Assembly: GCF_000428845.1 (NCBI RefSeq)
Contig: NZ_AUAS01000002.1
Coordinates: 62,001-126,000, forward strand
Length of the DNA: 64,000 bases
Reading direction: 5' to 3'
Origin: Dyadobacter alkalitolerans DSM 23607
GTDB lineage: Bacteria > Bacteroidota > Bacteroidia > Cytophagales > Spirosomataceae
This document shows positions 47,665-57,789 of this stretch, one piece after another (positions within the stretch are counted from its first letter, which is position 1; each line of letters starts with the position of its first letter). The position numbers were made by a program, and so were the translations under genes. The notes under the pieces were generated by a model. That model saw only the letters and a program-made list of their open reading frames with translations. It was not told the origin of the DNA and did no database searches.

Positions 47665-48510
47665 CTAAACTTCAAAGTCAGTCGAAATGGTGAGATCTTT
47701 CCAATCTGATAGTTCTTTTTGGACGGCGGCGATTTTGCCGTTTGCGATGGCGAAGGCGTCGCTGCCCAGGAAGAGGTTCATAGGTGGATTGGCTTCTGCT
47801 ACGATGCGGATCATAGCGTCAGCTGCTTTTTCCGGATCGCCGGGCTGTTTTCCGTTGATTTCGTTTTGGTGCGCATTTTGGGAATCACGCACTTCTTTGT
47901 AATCCTCAATCTGAACTTTGGGAAGGCCAATGGATGAATCGGTCAGGAAGTTGGTCCTGAAATAGCCCGGCTCCACAACCGTTACATGCACGCCGAACGA
48001 CCTTACTTCTTCCGCCAGCGACTCCGACATGCCATTAACCGCAAACTTTGTGGCACAATAAGCACCAAACCCAGGGAAACCGCCCATAAAACCGCCTATG
48101 GATGAAATGTTCAGAATGTGGCCGGAGCGCTGCGCACGCAGGTAAGGCATCGCTTTGCGGATAACGGTGAACACGCCGAATACATTGATTTCAAAGTTAT
48201 CGCGCACTTCGCTGTCGGTAAGCTCTTCTACGCTTCCTACCAAACCATAACCTGCATTGTTCACAACCACATCGATGCGGCCGAAATGTGCAACGGTTTT
48301 TTCAATCGATTCCTGGACGCTCGCCTCGCTTTTCAGATCGGTTGCCAGCGCCAGAAACTGCGGGCTGTCATTGCCTACCGCATTTTGCAAATCTTCCCGG
48401 CTCCGCGAAGTAGCAGCCACTTTATAGCCATTAGCCAGGAGTTTTTGTACCAATGTCAGCCCCAATCCTTTTGAAGCACCTGTTACGAACCAAATTTTAT
48501 CAGTTTCCAT
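47665..48510 (-). CDS. Short-chain dehydrogenase/reductase
   Basis: The start at ATG 48510 gives METDKIWFVTGAS; the frame extends 30 nt further. The 281-residue protein has the classical SDR pattern: TGASKGLG cofactor loop, NNAGYGLVG, the catalytic Ser in ISSIGGFMGG and Tyr-x3-Lys in YCATKF. It is a cytosolic NAD(P)-linked oxidoreductase with unknown substrate. The AraC regulator just upstream on the same strand probably controls it. Confidence 0.92.
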   Translation of the reverse strand: METDKIWFVTGASKGLGLTLVQKLLANGYKVAATSRSREDLQNAVGNDSPQFLALATDLKSEASVQESIEKTVAHFGRIDVVVNNAGYGLVGSVEELTDSEVRDNFEINVFGVFTVIRKAMPYLRAQRSGHILNISSIGGFMGGFPGFGAYCATKFAVNGMSESLAEEVRSFGVHVTVVEPGYFRTNFLTDSSIGLPKVQIEDYKEVRDSQNAHQNEINGKQPGDPEKAADAMIRIVAEANPPMNLFLGSDAFAIANGKIAAVQKELSDWKDLTISTDFEV

Positions 48511-48597
48511 TCTTTTGTTTGTTTTAATTTGATGAAACAAAATTAGGTTACCGGGTAAAATCCTGCATTGCGCGGTTCAAACAGATGATTGCAAAAT

Positions 48598-49500
48598 TCA
48601 AACAATGCGATAAGAAGTGGGCGTTTGACTGGTTTGCTTTTTGAAAAAGTTGTTGAAATGCGCAGGTTCCTCAAATCCCAGGCTGTAACTGATCTCGGAA
48701 ATGTTCCAGTTCGTATGCTTCAAAAGTGCAATGGCTTCACTGGCAATGCGTTCTGCAATGTGCGTAGTGGTTGTTTTTCCCGTCGTTTCGCGGATGGCAC
48801 GGTTCAGATGGTTCACATGAACCGATAATTGCTGTGCAAAATCATTAGCCGATCGGTATGTAAAACGTTGAGACGGGGATTCAATGGGAAATTGCCTTTC
48901 TAAGAGCTCCGTAAATACGGCTGTGATCCTGGAATTGGCATTCGGATGCTGATACAGCGACTCGGAGGGTTGCATTTTCATTGCATAATGCACTGTTTCG
49001 GTCACATAGTTGCGCAGCAGATCATATTTATATTGATAATCCGAGTCAATTTCTTCCAGCATTTTCTTAAATATCCCTTCTACATGTGCTTCCTGTGCCT
49101 CGTTGAGCAAGTAAGCTGGTTTTCCACCAGGTGTAAACATCGGCAGATCACCCAATCCGTCCCTGATCCGACCGGAAAAGAAACCCTCTGTGAAAATGCA
49201 GAAGTAACCTGAAATGCTGTCAGGCCCGCCTTCCCAGGTGTATGGAACCTGCGGATTGAAGAAAATCAACGTCGCACCGTCCGTTTCGAGGCTTTTATCC
49301 GCGTAATGGTAAATGTTCTTTCCGCGGATAAGGGTAATTTTGTAAAAATCCTTGCGGCTATACTGGATAGGTGCGGAATTTGGCCCCATACAGTCTTCCA
49401 AACGAAATACATTGAAATGACCAATGTCCTGTTGGAGGTTATCGGGCAGCCAATTAAACTTGTGCTGATAGAATTCTTCGAGTGTTTCTGAATTTGCCAT
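48598..49500 (-). CDS. AraC family transcriptional regulator
   Basis: The 300-residue protein has a cupin-like N-terminal region (YADKSLETDGATLIFFNPQV, SGYFCIFTEGFFSGRI) and a C-terminal double helix-turn-helix with HVNHLNRAIRETTGK, IASEAIALLKHTNWNISEIS and the signature YSLGFEEPAHFNNFFKKQ. It lies 87 bp upstream of the SDR gene, on the same strand, and 92 bp from the divergent GH95 gene. It may act on either neighbour. Confidence 0.92.
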   Translation of the reverse strand: MANSETLEEFYQHKFNWLPDNLQQDIGHFNVFRLEDCMGPNSAPIQYSRKDFYKITLIRGKNIYHYADKSLETDGATLIFFNPQVPYTWEGGPDSISGYFCIFTEGFFSGRIRDGLGDLPMFTPGGKPAYLLNEAQEAHVEGIFKKMLEEIDSDYQYKYDLLRNYVTETVHYAMKMQPSESLYQHPNANSRITAVFTELLERQFPIESPSQRFTYRSANDFAQQLSVHVNHLNRAIRETTGKTTTTHIAERIASEAIALLKHTNWNISEISYSLGFEEPAHFNNFFKKQTSQTPTSYRIV

Positions 49501-49592
49501 GAAGCGAAGTTACAAAATTCAAATAGAATAGTAGAATGCAAACGATACAATCTTGTTAACCTGTCCCAATTGAAATACTTTAAAAACCATTT

Positions 49593-52142
49593 ATGAGATT
49601 AACCAAAATCCGACTTTCCGGTGCGGGAAGGGCGCTCCGCTTTTCTATATGTACATTCATTTTTCTTCATACCTGCAACATTGCCTTCGCGCAATCCGAT
49701 CTGAAATTTTGGTATAAACAACCTGCCAAAAACTGGAATGAAGCATTGCCCATCGGGAATGGCCGCATTGGTGCCATGGTCTTTGGAAGGGTTAATGAAG
49801 AAATCATCCAGCTGAACGAGGAAACGCTCTGGTCGGGCGGGCCGGTGAACACGAACCCCAATCCAAATGCGAAGAACTATCTCCCGCAAATCCGGACGGC
49901 ATTGGCTAACGAAGATTACAAACTGGCCGAGGAGCTGACCCAGAAACTGCAGGGCATTTTCACGGAATCGTACGAACCGCTGGGCGATCTGGTCATTAAG
50001 CACGATTTTGAAGGTCAACCTACCGCCTACAAGCGCGACCTGGACATTTCCAATGCATTGTCTTCCACTTCGTTTACGATAAACGGCGTCGATTACAGTC
50101 GAGAAATCTTCATTTCAGCGCCGGATCAGGTAATGATTGTGAAACTCAAAGCGAGCAAAAAGGGCGCGTTGAATTTTACTGCAAGCACACAAAGCCAGCT
50201 TGTGTATAATAATGTAGCGATCGGGCAAGATCAGGTGGCGATGAAGGGACAGGCGCCTGCGCACACGGATCCCAGTTACATGCAGACCATGGAGCAGCCG
50301 GTGATCTATAATGATCCTTCCAAATGCCGGGGAATGCGGTTTGAGCTGCGTATGAAAGTAAAGGAATCGGATGGCAAAACCGTTGCCGATGTGCAGGGAT
50401 TGCACATCACGGGCGCGACCGAGGTCATTCTGGTTTTGTCGGCGGCGACCAGCTTCAATGGTTTTGATAAATGTCCTGACAAAGAAGGTAAAGACGAGTC
50501 GCAAATCGCAGAAAAATATCTGACAGCAGCACAAACGAAGAGCTACGACGCCATGAAAAGTGACCATATCACTGATTATCAGAAGTTTTTTAATCGAGTG
50601 AGCCTTGTTATTAATGGTAATCCCAAGACGGAGCTTCCTATGGACGAACGCCTGAAAGCATATGCTGAGGGCGCGAAAGATGCAGGTTTGGAATCGCTTT
50701 ATTTTCAGTTTGGCCGCTATTTACTGATTTCCAGTTCGCGTCCCGGAGGAATTCCTGCCAACCTGCAAGGCATCTGGAACCGTGAAGTGCGCCCGCCATG
50801 GAGCAGCAATTTCACAACCAACATTAATACACAAATGAATTACTGGATGGTAGAAACGGCCAATCTATCGGAGCTGCATGCACCATTAATAGACCTGATT
50901 GGCGACATTGCCGTGACAGGAAAGGAAACAGCCAAAAATTTCTACGGCGCAAAAGGCTGGACGCTCCATCACAATTCGGACATCTGGGCAACAACAAATC
51001 CGGTAAGCGGAAGCCCTTCCTGGGCCAACTGGCCGGTGGGCGGCGCTTGGTTATGCCAGCATTTGTGGGAACATTACCAGTTTAGCGGTGATAAAGAATA
51101 TTTGTCCAAAACCGCTTATCCCTTGATGAAATCAGCCGCAGAATTTTGTCTAGATTGGCTGATCGAGGATAAAGACGGCAACCTGGTAACCGCACCATCC
51201 ACGACTCCTGAAAACATTTTCTTAACAGAAAAAGGCTTCAAAGGTTCGGTCTCGGTGGCCACCACCATGGACATGGCCATTATCTGGGACCTTTTCACGA
51301 ATTTAATCGAAGCCTCCGAAAGGTTAGGCATCGACGCGGAATACAGGCAAATGCTTATTCAAAAGCGCAGCAAACTGTTCCCGATGCAAATCGGGAAAAA
51401 GGGAAACTTGCAGGAATGGTATAAAGACTGGGAGGACGTAGAACCGGAACACCGTCACATTTCACATTTATTCGGCTTATTCCCTGGCCGCCAGATCTCC
51501 CCGATCACGACGCCAAATTTTGCAGAAGCATCCAGAAAAACCATGGAATTGCGTGGCGACGGCGGCACAGGATGGAGTAAGGGTTGGAAAATCAATGTAT
51601 GGGCGCGGCTACTTGATGGAAATCATGCTTACAAGCTGATCCGCGAGCAATTGAAACTGACAGGCGTTGAAGGAACCGACTATGCAAAAGGCGGCGGGAC
51701 CTACCCTAACCTACTGGACGCTCACCCACCCTTCCAGATCGATGGTAACTTCGGCGGCACTTCCGGCATCACCGAAATGCTGCTCCAAAGCCACGACGGC
51801 CTCATCAACATCCTTCCTGCCATCCCCGACAACTGGACAAGCGGCGAAGTAAAAGGCATGAAAGCCAGGGGCGGTTTCGAGCTCGACATTGCCTGGACCA
51901 ATGGTAAAATCACACAGCTCATCGTTCGATCCAAGCTGGGAGGAAACTGCCGCATAGGCGTTCCTGGGGCTATGAAGGCTGCTTCGAAAGTTGCGTTGAA
52001 GGCTGCGAAAGGTGAAAATTCAAATGCATTTTATAAGAACATTCAACCTGTTCCTGCGGGCACCGCAATCGTAAAAGCCGGAAAAGTGGCATTCGACTTC
52101 CCGACTGAGCCCGGTAAGGAATATGTTTTCAAAGGGAAATAA
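49593..52142 (+). CDS. GH95 family alpha-L-fucosidase, secreted
   Basis: The 849-residue protein has a signal peptide ending near NIAFAQS and opens [20 protein letters not shown] then GRIGAMVFG, the GH95 start. Other GH95 motifs are [43 protein letters not shown] with its paired Asn, TAPSTTPEN with the candidate acid Glu, and [17 protein letters not shown]. It should release alpha-1,2-linked fucose from glycans in the periplasm or outside. No SusC/SusD pair is adjacent. Confidence 0.93.
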   Translation: MRLTKIRLSGAGRALRFSICTFIFLHTCNIAFAQSDLKFWYKQPAKNWNEALPIGNGRIGAMVFGRVNEEIIQLNEETLWSGGPVNTNPNPNAKNYLPQIRTALANEDYKLAEELTQKLQGIFTESYEPLGDLVIKHDFEGQPTAYKRDLDISNALSSTSFTINGVDYSREIFISAPDQVMIVKLKASKKGALNFTASTQSQLVYNNVAIGQDQVAMKGQAPAHTDPSYMQTMEQPVIYNDPSKCRGMRFELRMKVKESDGKTVADVQGLHITGATEVILVLSAATSFNGFDKCPDKEGKDESQIAEKYLTAAQTKSYDAMKSDHITDYQKFFNRVSLVINGNPKTELPMDERLKAYAEGAKDAGLESLYFQFGRYLLISSSRPGGIPANLQGIWNREVRPPWSSNFTTNINTQMNYWMVETANLSELHAPLIDLIGDIAVTGKETAKNFYGAKGWTLHHNSDIWATTNPVSGSPSWANWPVGGAWLCQHLWEHYQFSGDKEYLSKTAYPLMKSAAEFCLDWLIEDKDGNLVTAPSTTPENIFLTEKGFKGSVSVATTMDMAIIWDLFTNLIEASERLGIDAEYRQMLIQKRSKLFPMQIGKKGNLQEWYKDWEDVEPEHRHISHLFGLFPGRQISPITTPNFAEASRKTMELRGDGGTGWSKGWKINVWARLLDGNHAYKLIREQLKLTGVEGTDYAKGGGTYPNLLDAHPPFQIDGNFGGTSGITEMLLQSHDGLINILPAIPDNWTSGEVKGMKARGGFELDIAWTNGKITQLIVRSKLGGNCRIGVPGAMKAASKVALKAAKGENSNAFYKNIQPVPAGTAIVKAGKVAFDFPTEPGKEYVFKGK

Positions 52143-52158
52143 ACAGGTAAATGCGTTA

Positions 52159-52201
52159 AAAGGTCAGGCACGTTGCTATGGAGCAATGTCCTGACCTTTT
52201 T
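52159..52201. terminator. Bidirectional hairpin after GH95
   Basis: AAAAGGTCAGG (52159-52169) and CCTGACCTTTT (52191-52201) pair around an inner GTTGCT/GGAGCAAT stem. T-runs lie on both sides. It sits between the convergent GH95 and DUF457-like genes and touches the stop of the latter. Confidence 0.8.
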
Positions 52202-52859
52202 ATTGAACCGCAACCCTGTTCTTATCTACAAAATGAGCCAATGTAAGCACGATCAACTGCAACACAGCGAAGGAAACGAATAGCATCGGGATCGAATCTT
52301 CCGGCGCCGGGCCGAACATGTTGAAGATATCGATGATGATAAAGAAGGCAACGAGCAGCCAGAAAAGCCATTTTCCTTTGCTATTAATAGCCTTCGTGCC
52401 CCTGTAATAAAGCGCGACGCCTATGATGAAGATGATGCTTTCTACAACCAGGGTCCCTTCGAGCGAATTCCAAAGGCCCATTCCGACTTTCATATCCGAA
52501 AAAGGAGTCAGCGGCAAATCGGCAATGTGCACGACGGCATCCAGGAACCAGTGGCTCAGCACGGCGAGGCCTACAATCACAGCGCTTTTGGTCTCTTTTT
52601 TGAAAAACCAATAAACCAATGCTGCCAATGCGCCCCACACAATGCCCATCAGCAAACTGTGTGTGTAGGGATAATGTACGAAATCAAATGGCGTAACAAC
52701 CGTAATGCCCGGCGTAACCTTCACCTGCTCGACATCAAACAATAGCAGGAACGGCCAGAGAATGTCGACAAATTCGACGGCGACGAACAATGTCAGAAGC
52801 GATATTTGAGGAGCTGCTTTCTTAACTCCGAATGCTAATCCATAATGACCTATAAACAT
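52200..52859 (-). CDS. DUF457-like integral membrane protein
   Basis: The start at ATG 52859 gives MFIGHYGLAFGVKKAAP, the usual opening of DUF457/YdjM-like membrane proteins; the frame runs 48 nt further. The 219-residue product has six or so membrane helices and the conserved histidines in HYPYTHSLLMG and LSHWFLDAVVHIADLPLTP, which suggest a metal-dependent membrane hydrolase. The substrate is unknown. A Crp/Fnr regulator lies upstream on the same strand. Confidence 0.8.
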   Translation of the reverse strand: MFIGHYGLAFGVKKAAPQISLLTLFVAVEFVDILWPFLLLFDVEQVKVTPGITVVTPFDFVHYPYTHSLLMGIVWGALAALVYWFFKKETKSAVIVGLAVLSHWFLDAVVHIADLPLTPFSDMKVGMGLWNSLEGTLVVESIIFIIGVALYYRGTKAINSKGKWLFWLLVAFFIIIDIFNMFGPAPEDSIPMLFVSFAVLQLIVLTLAHFVDKNRVAVQ

Positions 52860-52935
52860 ACAAATGGCTGGTTGATTAATGACTGTACAAAAGTATAGTC
52901 GGTCCAATCAAAGCCACTTGACCTATATCAAGAAA

Positions 52936-53505
52936 TCAAATGAGCTGCTTACGACGGATGCGGCTGATCGTTTCGGGTGTCATACCGAGCATGGATGCAA
53001 TGTATTGCAGCGGCACCTGATTGAAAATCTCTCGGCTGCTTTCGAACAGCACATTATAACGCTGCTCGGCGGTCATGGACAGGAACGAGAACACACGCTC
53101 TTCCAGCATAACAAAGCAATGCGCAATGAACAACTTTTCGGTCTGGTGCCATTTGGGAACGAAGTCGCCTATCCGGTCATAATCGGCTTTATCAATGGTA
53201 TATAATTTCGTATCTGTAAGCGCCTGAATGTTCCAGCGGGAAGGCTTTCCGAAAACAAGGCTGGAAAGGTCGGTGATGAAATAACCCTTCGAAGAAATCC
53301 ATTGCGTCACTTCCCTATCTTCCAAATCCACATAAACCCGCAGCAGCCCCGATTGGAGGAAGCTTAATTTATCGCAACTTTTTCCTGTTTTGAGATAATA
53401 ATCGCCTTTTTTGACAAATTCCGGCTTAAAAAAAGAAGCGACGGTGGTTAGATCGCCGGGCTCGAACTCAAAATAAGATTGCAGATAGTTTTCCAGTTCT
53501 GTCAT
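52936..53505 (-). CDS. Crp/Fnr family transcriptional regulator
   Basis: I start at ATG 53505 (MTELENYLQSYFEFEPGD). The 189-residue protein has a cNMP-binding-type barrel (FVKKGDYYLKTGKSCDKLSF, LQSGLLRVYVDLEDREVTQW) and a C-terminal HTH with QVPLQYIASMLGMTPETISR. The phosphate-binding cassette lacks the usual Gly-Glu and Arg, so it probably does not bind cAMP. Bacteroidota have many such regulators. It may control the DUF457-like gene downstream. Confidence 0.88.
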   Translation of the reverse strand: MTELENYLQSYFEFEPGDLTTVASFFKPEFVKKGDYYLKTGKSCDKLSFLQSGLLRVYVDLEDREVTQWISSKGYFITDLSSLVFGKPSRWNIQALTDTKLYTIDKADYDRIGDFVPKWHQTEKLFIAHCFVMLEERVFSFLSMTAEQRYNVLFESSREIFNQVPLQYIASMLGMTPETISRIRRKQLI

Positions 53506-53767
53506 GGGTGATTTGCTATATATCAAATGTAACAACGCTCCTCTGAACCGCCAAGCGCCGTGCTGCACGAGCCTTGGTAATGCTGATCATTTCCGTACGA
53601 AAAGTGTTCGAATGCGGACATTTTGAAGAATCAATATGCGTGTAAATGGCTTGTTAAGAGCCGTTAAGTAAATTGGCATATATTTTATACAAAGAACTAT
53701 GTTATACAATGTACTGATCTGTTAGCCATAAAAATAAAATACAACCCGCTCTCATTCTCCTGCTGTT

Positions 53768-56200
53768 ATGTTAAAAAACTATTTCAAAATCGCCTGGCGC
53801 AACCTGCTCCGCAACCGCGCATTTTCTGCTATCAACATTACCGGCCTGGCCATTGGGCTGGCTTCCTGCCTGCTGATCAGCCTTTATGTGCTGGACGAGC
53901 TCAGTTTCGATCGCTTTCATGAAAACGGCGACCGGATCGTGCGGGTGGTTTTCAAAGGTATAATGCAAGGAGGTGAGATGAAGGAAGCGCATGTAATGCC
54001 TCCTACCGCCGCCGCGCTCAAAGCTGATTATCCGGAGGTTTTGGAAGCCACCAGGTTAAGACGCGGAGGGGCTCCGATGGTGTTACGCAACCAACAAATT
54101 TACACCGACGATGAACTTGCATTCGTCGATTCCAATTTCTTGCAAGTTTTCACATTTCCGCTTGTAGAAGGGAACATAAAATCGGCGCTCATACAGCCCA
54201 ATACAATTGTTATTTCAACAAAACTGGCCGAGAAGTATTTTGGAAAACAAGATGCTGTTGGTCAGATCATCACATTTAAGGACTGGAAAACGCCATTTAA
54301 GGTAACTGGCGTAATGGAGGAAATGCCTGTACATTCGCATATTCAATTTGATATGCTGGCGTCCATGTCTTCACTGGAAGATGCTAAATCGACTTCCTGG
54401 ATGATCTCGGAGTTTTACACTTATCTCCTTTTGCCCGAGGGCTACGATTACAAGCAGCTGGATGCGAAACTCCCGCAAACCGTGGAGAAATACATGGGCC
54501 CACAACTTAAAACAGCCCTGGGCCTTACTTTTGCAGAATTCAAAAAGAAGGGAAACAACCTCGGCCTTTATCTGCAACCCCTGACCGAAATTCACCTGCA
54601 TTCCGATTTTCAATATGATCTGGGCACGAATGGAGATCTTAAATACGTGTACATTTTCGGCGCCATTGCAGTGATCATGCTGCTCATTGCCTGCATTAAC
54701 TTCATGAATTTATCCACGGCCGGTTCGTCCAAGCGTGCCCGGGAAGTGGGTGTGCGGAAAGTGATGGGATCGGAAAAGATTGAGCTGGTTGCTCAGTTTT
54801 TGATGGAATCCATTTTACTGACTGGTATTGCATTGGTTTTTGGAGGGCTTATCTGTCTGGCCGGCTTACCCTTGCTGAACAGTCTTTCGGGAAAAAATCT
54901 CGGTTTCAGCCTAGAAGCACTTCCCGCGCTGATTCCCGCTTTGCTGTTTTTCGGTCTGTTTGTTGGCATTTTTGCAGGGAGCTATCCCGCTTTTTTCCTT
55001 TCTTCATTCAAGCCCATTGCCGTTCTCAAGGGCGGTAACGCGGCCGTTAAACTTAATTCTTCCGGTAAAAATATTGGCCTAAGAAGTGGATTGGTGGTTT
55101 TTCAATTTTTCGTTTCCATCACATTAATGGTCGGTGCGACAGTTGTTTATCAGCAATTGAAATTTATTCAAAACAAAAAACTGGGTTATGAAAAAGACCA
55201 GGTTTTGGTTGTTCCGGCCTGGGCGCTCGGCAAAAATATGCCGGTTTTCAAGGATGAGCTGATGCGGGATTCGCGGGTGAGCAACGTTAGCTTGTCGGGC
55301 TTTGTGCCTGCCGGACCTTCTGATAACAACAATTATATGATCACGCCGGAAGACAATCCCTCGCAACTTCTCAAAACGCTCCGTTACGAAGTGGACTACG
55401 ATTACCTGGCCACATTGGGCATGGAAATGGCACAGGGACGCAATTTTTCAAAAGCTTATGGCCTGGATTCAACCGCCGTTATCCTGAACGAAACAGCCGC
55501 AAAAGCACTGGGATGGCAGCATAATGCGATCGGCAAAACGCTTTCACGCAGGAACAACGAAGGCAAAGGCAGCGCTTACCACGTGATCGGCATCGTGAAA
55601 GACTTCCATTTCAAATCATTGCACGAGAAAATTTCACCGCTTGTGATGACATTGAGCCAGGACCGTGGATGGATGATCATAAAGACTAAAAACAAGGAAG
55701 TTTCCGGGCTGCTTGCCAAAATGAAAAGCCAGTGGGAAAGCTTTAAACCTGACATGCCTTTCACCTATTCATTCCTGGACGAAAGGTTTAATGAGACTTA
55801 CAAAACCGAACAAAAAACGGGTAAGATATTAGCGATTTTTGCCGGATTAACCATACTGGTCGCTTGCATGGGACTGTTCGGTTTGGCGATTTTTACGGCG
55901 GAGCAACGGACCAAAGAGATTGGCGTTCGCAAAGTGCTGGGCGCGTCGGTAGCGGGCATTGTTGCGCTGCTGTCGAAGGATTTTCTCCAACTCGTTGTGG
56001 TGGCGATCGTGATTGCACTGCCCACTTCCTGGTGGCTGATGAGCCGCTGGCTGGAAGATTTTGAATATAAAATTGACGTTTCATGGTGGGCCTTGGCACT
56101 GGTAAGCCTGGTTTCGGTGGCGGTTGCACTGCTTACAGTGTCGTTTCAATCGGTTAGGGCAGCATTAATGAACCCGGTAAAATCACTGCGGTCGGAATAA
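53768..56200 (+). CDS. MacB/FtsX-type ABC transporter permease
   Basis: The 810-residue protein opens MLKNYFKIAWRNLLRNRAFS and INITGLAIGLASCLLISLYV, the standard start of this Bacteroidota permease family. Two MacB-type periplasmic regions and two FtsX blocks follow: INFMNLSTAGSSKRAREVGV with RKVMGSEK near 315, and AEQRTKEIGVRKVLGASVAG near 720. It has no ATPase domain, so it needs a partner elsewhere. Relatives export peptides or sense antimicrobials. An ECF sigma gene lies 184 bp downstream. Confidence 0.92.
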   Translation: MLKNYFKIAWRNLLRNRAFSAINITGLAIGLASCLLISLYVLDELSFDRFHENGDRIVRVVFKGIMQGGEMKEAHVMPPTAAALKADYPEVLEATRLRRGGAPMVLRNQQIYTDDELAFVDSNFLQVFTFPLVEGNIKSALIQPNTIVISTKLAEKYFGKQDAVGQIITFKDWKTPFKVTGVMEEMPVHSHIQFDMLASMSSLEDAKSTSWMISEFYTYLLLPEGYDYKQLDAKLPQTVEKYMGPQLKTALGLTFAEFKKKGNNLGLYLQPLTEIHLHSDFQYDLGTNGDLKYVYIFGAIAVIMLLIACINFMNLSTAGSSKRAREVGVRKVMGSEKIELVAQFLMESILLTGIALVFGGLICLAGLPLLNSLSGKNLGFSLEALPALIPALLFFGLFVGIFAGSYPAFFLSSFKPIAVLKGGNAAVKLNSSGKNIGLRSGLVVFQFFVSITLMVGATVVYQQLKFIQNKKLGYEKDQVLVVPAWALGKNMPVFKDELMRDSRVSNVSLSGFVPAGPSDNNNYMITPEDNPSQLLKTLRYEVDYDYLATLGMEMAQGRNFSKAYGLDSTAVILNETAAKALGWQHNAIGKTLSRRNNEGKGSAYHVIGIVKDFHFKSLHEKISPLVMTLSQDRGWMIIKTKNKEVSGLLAKMKSQWESFKPDMPFTYSFLDERFNETYKTEQKTGKILAIFAGLTILVACMGLFGLAIFTAEQRTKEIGVRKVLGASVAGIVALLSKDFLQLVVVAIVIALPTSWWLMSRWLEDFEYKIDVSWWALALVSLVSVAVALLTVSFQSVRAALMNPVKSLRSE

Positions 56201-56384
56201 ACTTCATTGGGTGCAAGACGACATTGATACTGATCATAATGAGGCCGGGAAACCGGTCTTGTTTGTTTATAATACATAAGTAAAGAGATGGATACGGATT
56301 TTTCAAATTTATTTTTATAAATTCCTGTAACCTTTTCCCTCACGCCAGGTTTCCACATCAGGATCACCACAAAAGACGAACCGT

Positions 56385-56936
56385 TTGAATACGCTGACAG
56401 ATAATTCACTCATGCTGAGGGTTAAGGCCGGGGATCTGGACAAGATGGGCCTCCTTTTCGAACGGTACAACCGCCCTTTGTTTGCGTTTTTTTATCATAT
56501 GACGCATAAAAGGGACATGAGCGAAGATCTCGTGCAGAATGTATTTTACCGGATGCTCAAATACAAGCACACGTTTACGGGTGAGGGTGAATTCAGGACA
56601 TGGATGTATCATCTGGCCAGGAATATCCTGAATGACTCCGCCAGGCAAAACCGCTCCGATGATCATTATGATGTGAACGAGATGGCCGATAAGATCGGTG
56701 GAGGCACATTGGCAGACGAAGGATTTGAGAAAAAAGAAAATGCCGATTTCCTGCATAAAGCAATGGCAGGATTAAGCGACGATTACCGGGAAGTGCTCGT
56801 GCTGAGCCGGTTCCAGGAAATGAAATACGATGAGATTGCGAAGGTTCTGAACATTAACGAGGGGACGGTGAAAGTGCGGGTGCACAGAGCTTTGGGTGAG
56901 TTGAAAAAAAAGTTCTTTACAAATGAAAGACGATAA
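56385..56936 (+). CDS. ECF RNA polymerase sigma factor
   Basis: The 183-residue protein has region 2 (LFERYNRPLFAFFYHMTHKR, DMSEDLVQNVFYRML, FRTWMYHLARNIL) and region 4 (LSDDYREVLVLSRFQEMKYD, EIAKVLNINEGTVKVRVHRA). The frame starts at a TTG (56385); an in-frame ATG at 56412 (MLRVKAGDLDK) is the alternative. Its end overlaps the next gene, a zinc-finger anti-sigma factor, by 14 nt, so they are coupled. It probably drives this locus and DUF4097 genes in response to envelope stress. Confidence 0.92.
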   Translation: MNTLTDNSLMLRVKAGDLDKMGLLFERYNRPLFAFFYHMTHKRDMSEDLVQNVFYRMLKYKHTFTGEGEFRTWMYHLARNILNDSARQNRSDDHYDVNEMADKIGGGTLADEGFEKKENADFLHKAMAGLSDDYREVLVLSRFQEMKYDEIAKVLNINEGTVKVRVHRALGELKKKFFTNERR

Positions 56937-57762
56937 GGACATGCGTTGCGAACATGCAAAGGATAAATTGGAAGACTGGCTTCACAACGATCTGGACAAG
57001 GCGGACAGACAAAATATGGAGCGGCATCTTGCCGAATGTGTGCAATGCCAGGAGGCGTTTACGTCTGACAAGCAGCTTTGGGAAAGTCTGGGTAAGATGA
57101 AAGTCCCGGAGCCAAGCCAGGAAATGCGGGTTAACTTTTACGCCATGCTCGATAATTTCAAAGCCGCGGAGGAAACCAGCAAGCCGTTTTCTTGGCAAAC
57201 AGTTATCGAAAAACTCAGGGATTTTGCGCTTCCGCAATGGTCTGTTCAGGTTGCATTCAGCTTGCTGCTGGTGGGTTTAGGCTGGGTGATCGGCAACAAG
57301 ACGAGCAAAAACAACGTGTCTGCTAGCGCATATCAAGAACAAATCGAAACGCTCGCAACGCAGGTCGAACAGATGAAAAGCACCATGATGCTGGCGCTGA
57401 TCGAGAACCCGTCGGCAACGGAAAGGCTGCGTGCAGTGAGCTATACAAGCGACATTACCCACGCGGACGAGAAGGTGATCGACGCACTTTTTTCAACATT
57501 GAACAACGATGCGAATGTGAATGTGCGCCTGGTGGCGCTGGAAGCGCTTACGCAATTTGCCACGAATGCGGTGGTACGGGAAGGGCTGGTGAAATCGCTG
57601 GCTGTGCAGGATTCACCAATGGTTCAGGTTGCGCTGGCCGATGTGATGGTGAAATTGCAGGAAAAAGGCTCTGTGAAAGAACTGCGTAAGCTGCTAAACA
57701 GAGAGGGATTAAATGACTTGGTCAAGAACAAGATCGAGCAGTCAATCAAGGACTTATCTTAA
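56923..57762 (+). CDS. Zinc-finger anti-sigma factor with C-terminal HEAT-like repeats
   Basis: The 279-residue protein starts inside the end of the sigma gene. Its N-terminus has a zinc anti-sigma motif: Cys9, His35, Cys39 and Cys42 (HLAECVQC). A membrane helix lies at about 107-123 (VQVAFSLLLVGLGWVIG). A short coiled coil (YQEQIETLATQVEQMKS) and a helical repeat region (about 165-279) follow, with ERLRAVSYTSDITH, RLVALEALTQFATNAVVREG and MVQVALADVMVKLQ. This repeat tail, outside the membrane, is unusual for the class and may bind a signal protein. Confidence 0.85.
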   Translation: MKDDKDMRCEHAKDKLEDWLHNDLDKADRQNMERHLAECVQCQEAFTSDKQLWESLGKMKVPEPSQEMRVNFYAMLDNFKAAEETSKPFSWQTVIEKLRDFALPQWSVQVAFSLLLVGLGWVIGNKTSKNNVSASAYQEQIETLATQVEQMKSTMMLALIENPSATERLRAVSYTSDITHADEKVIDALFSTLNNDANVNVRLVALEALTQFATNAVVREGLVKSLAVQDSPMVQVALADVMVKLQEKGSVKELRKLLNREGLNDLVKNKIEQSIKDLS

Positions 57763-57789
57763 ATTACAACCATAATCCAACTATTAGCT

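Noticed and set aside
52936..53505. The Crp/Fnr regulator as the cAMP receptor of the 44-47 kb cyclase
   Set aside because: Its nucleotide pocket lacks the usual Gly-Glu and Arg, so cAMP binding is unlikely.
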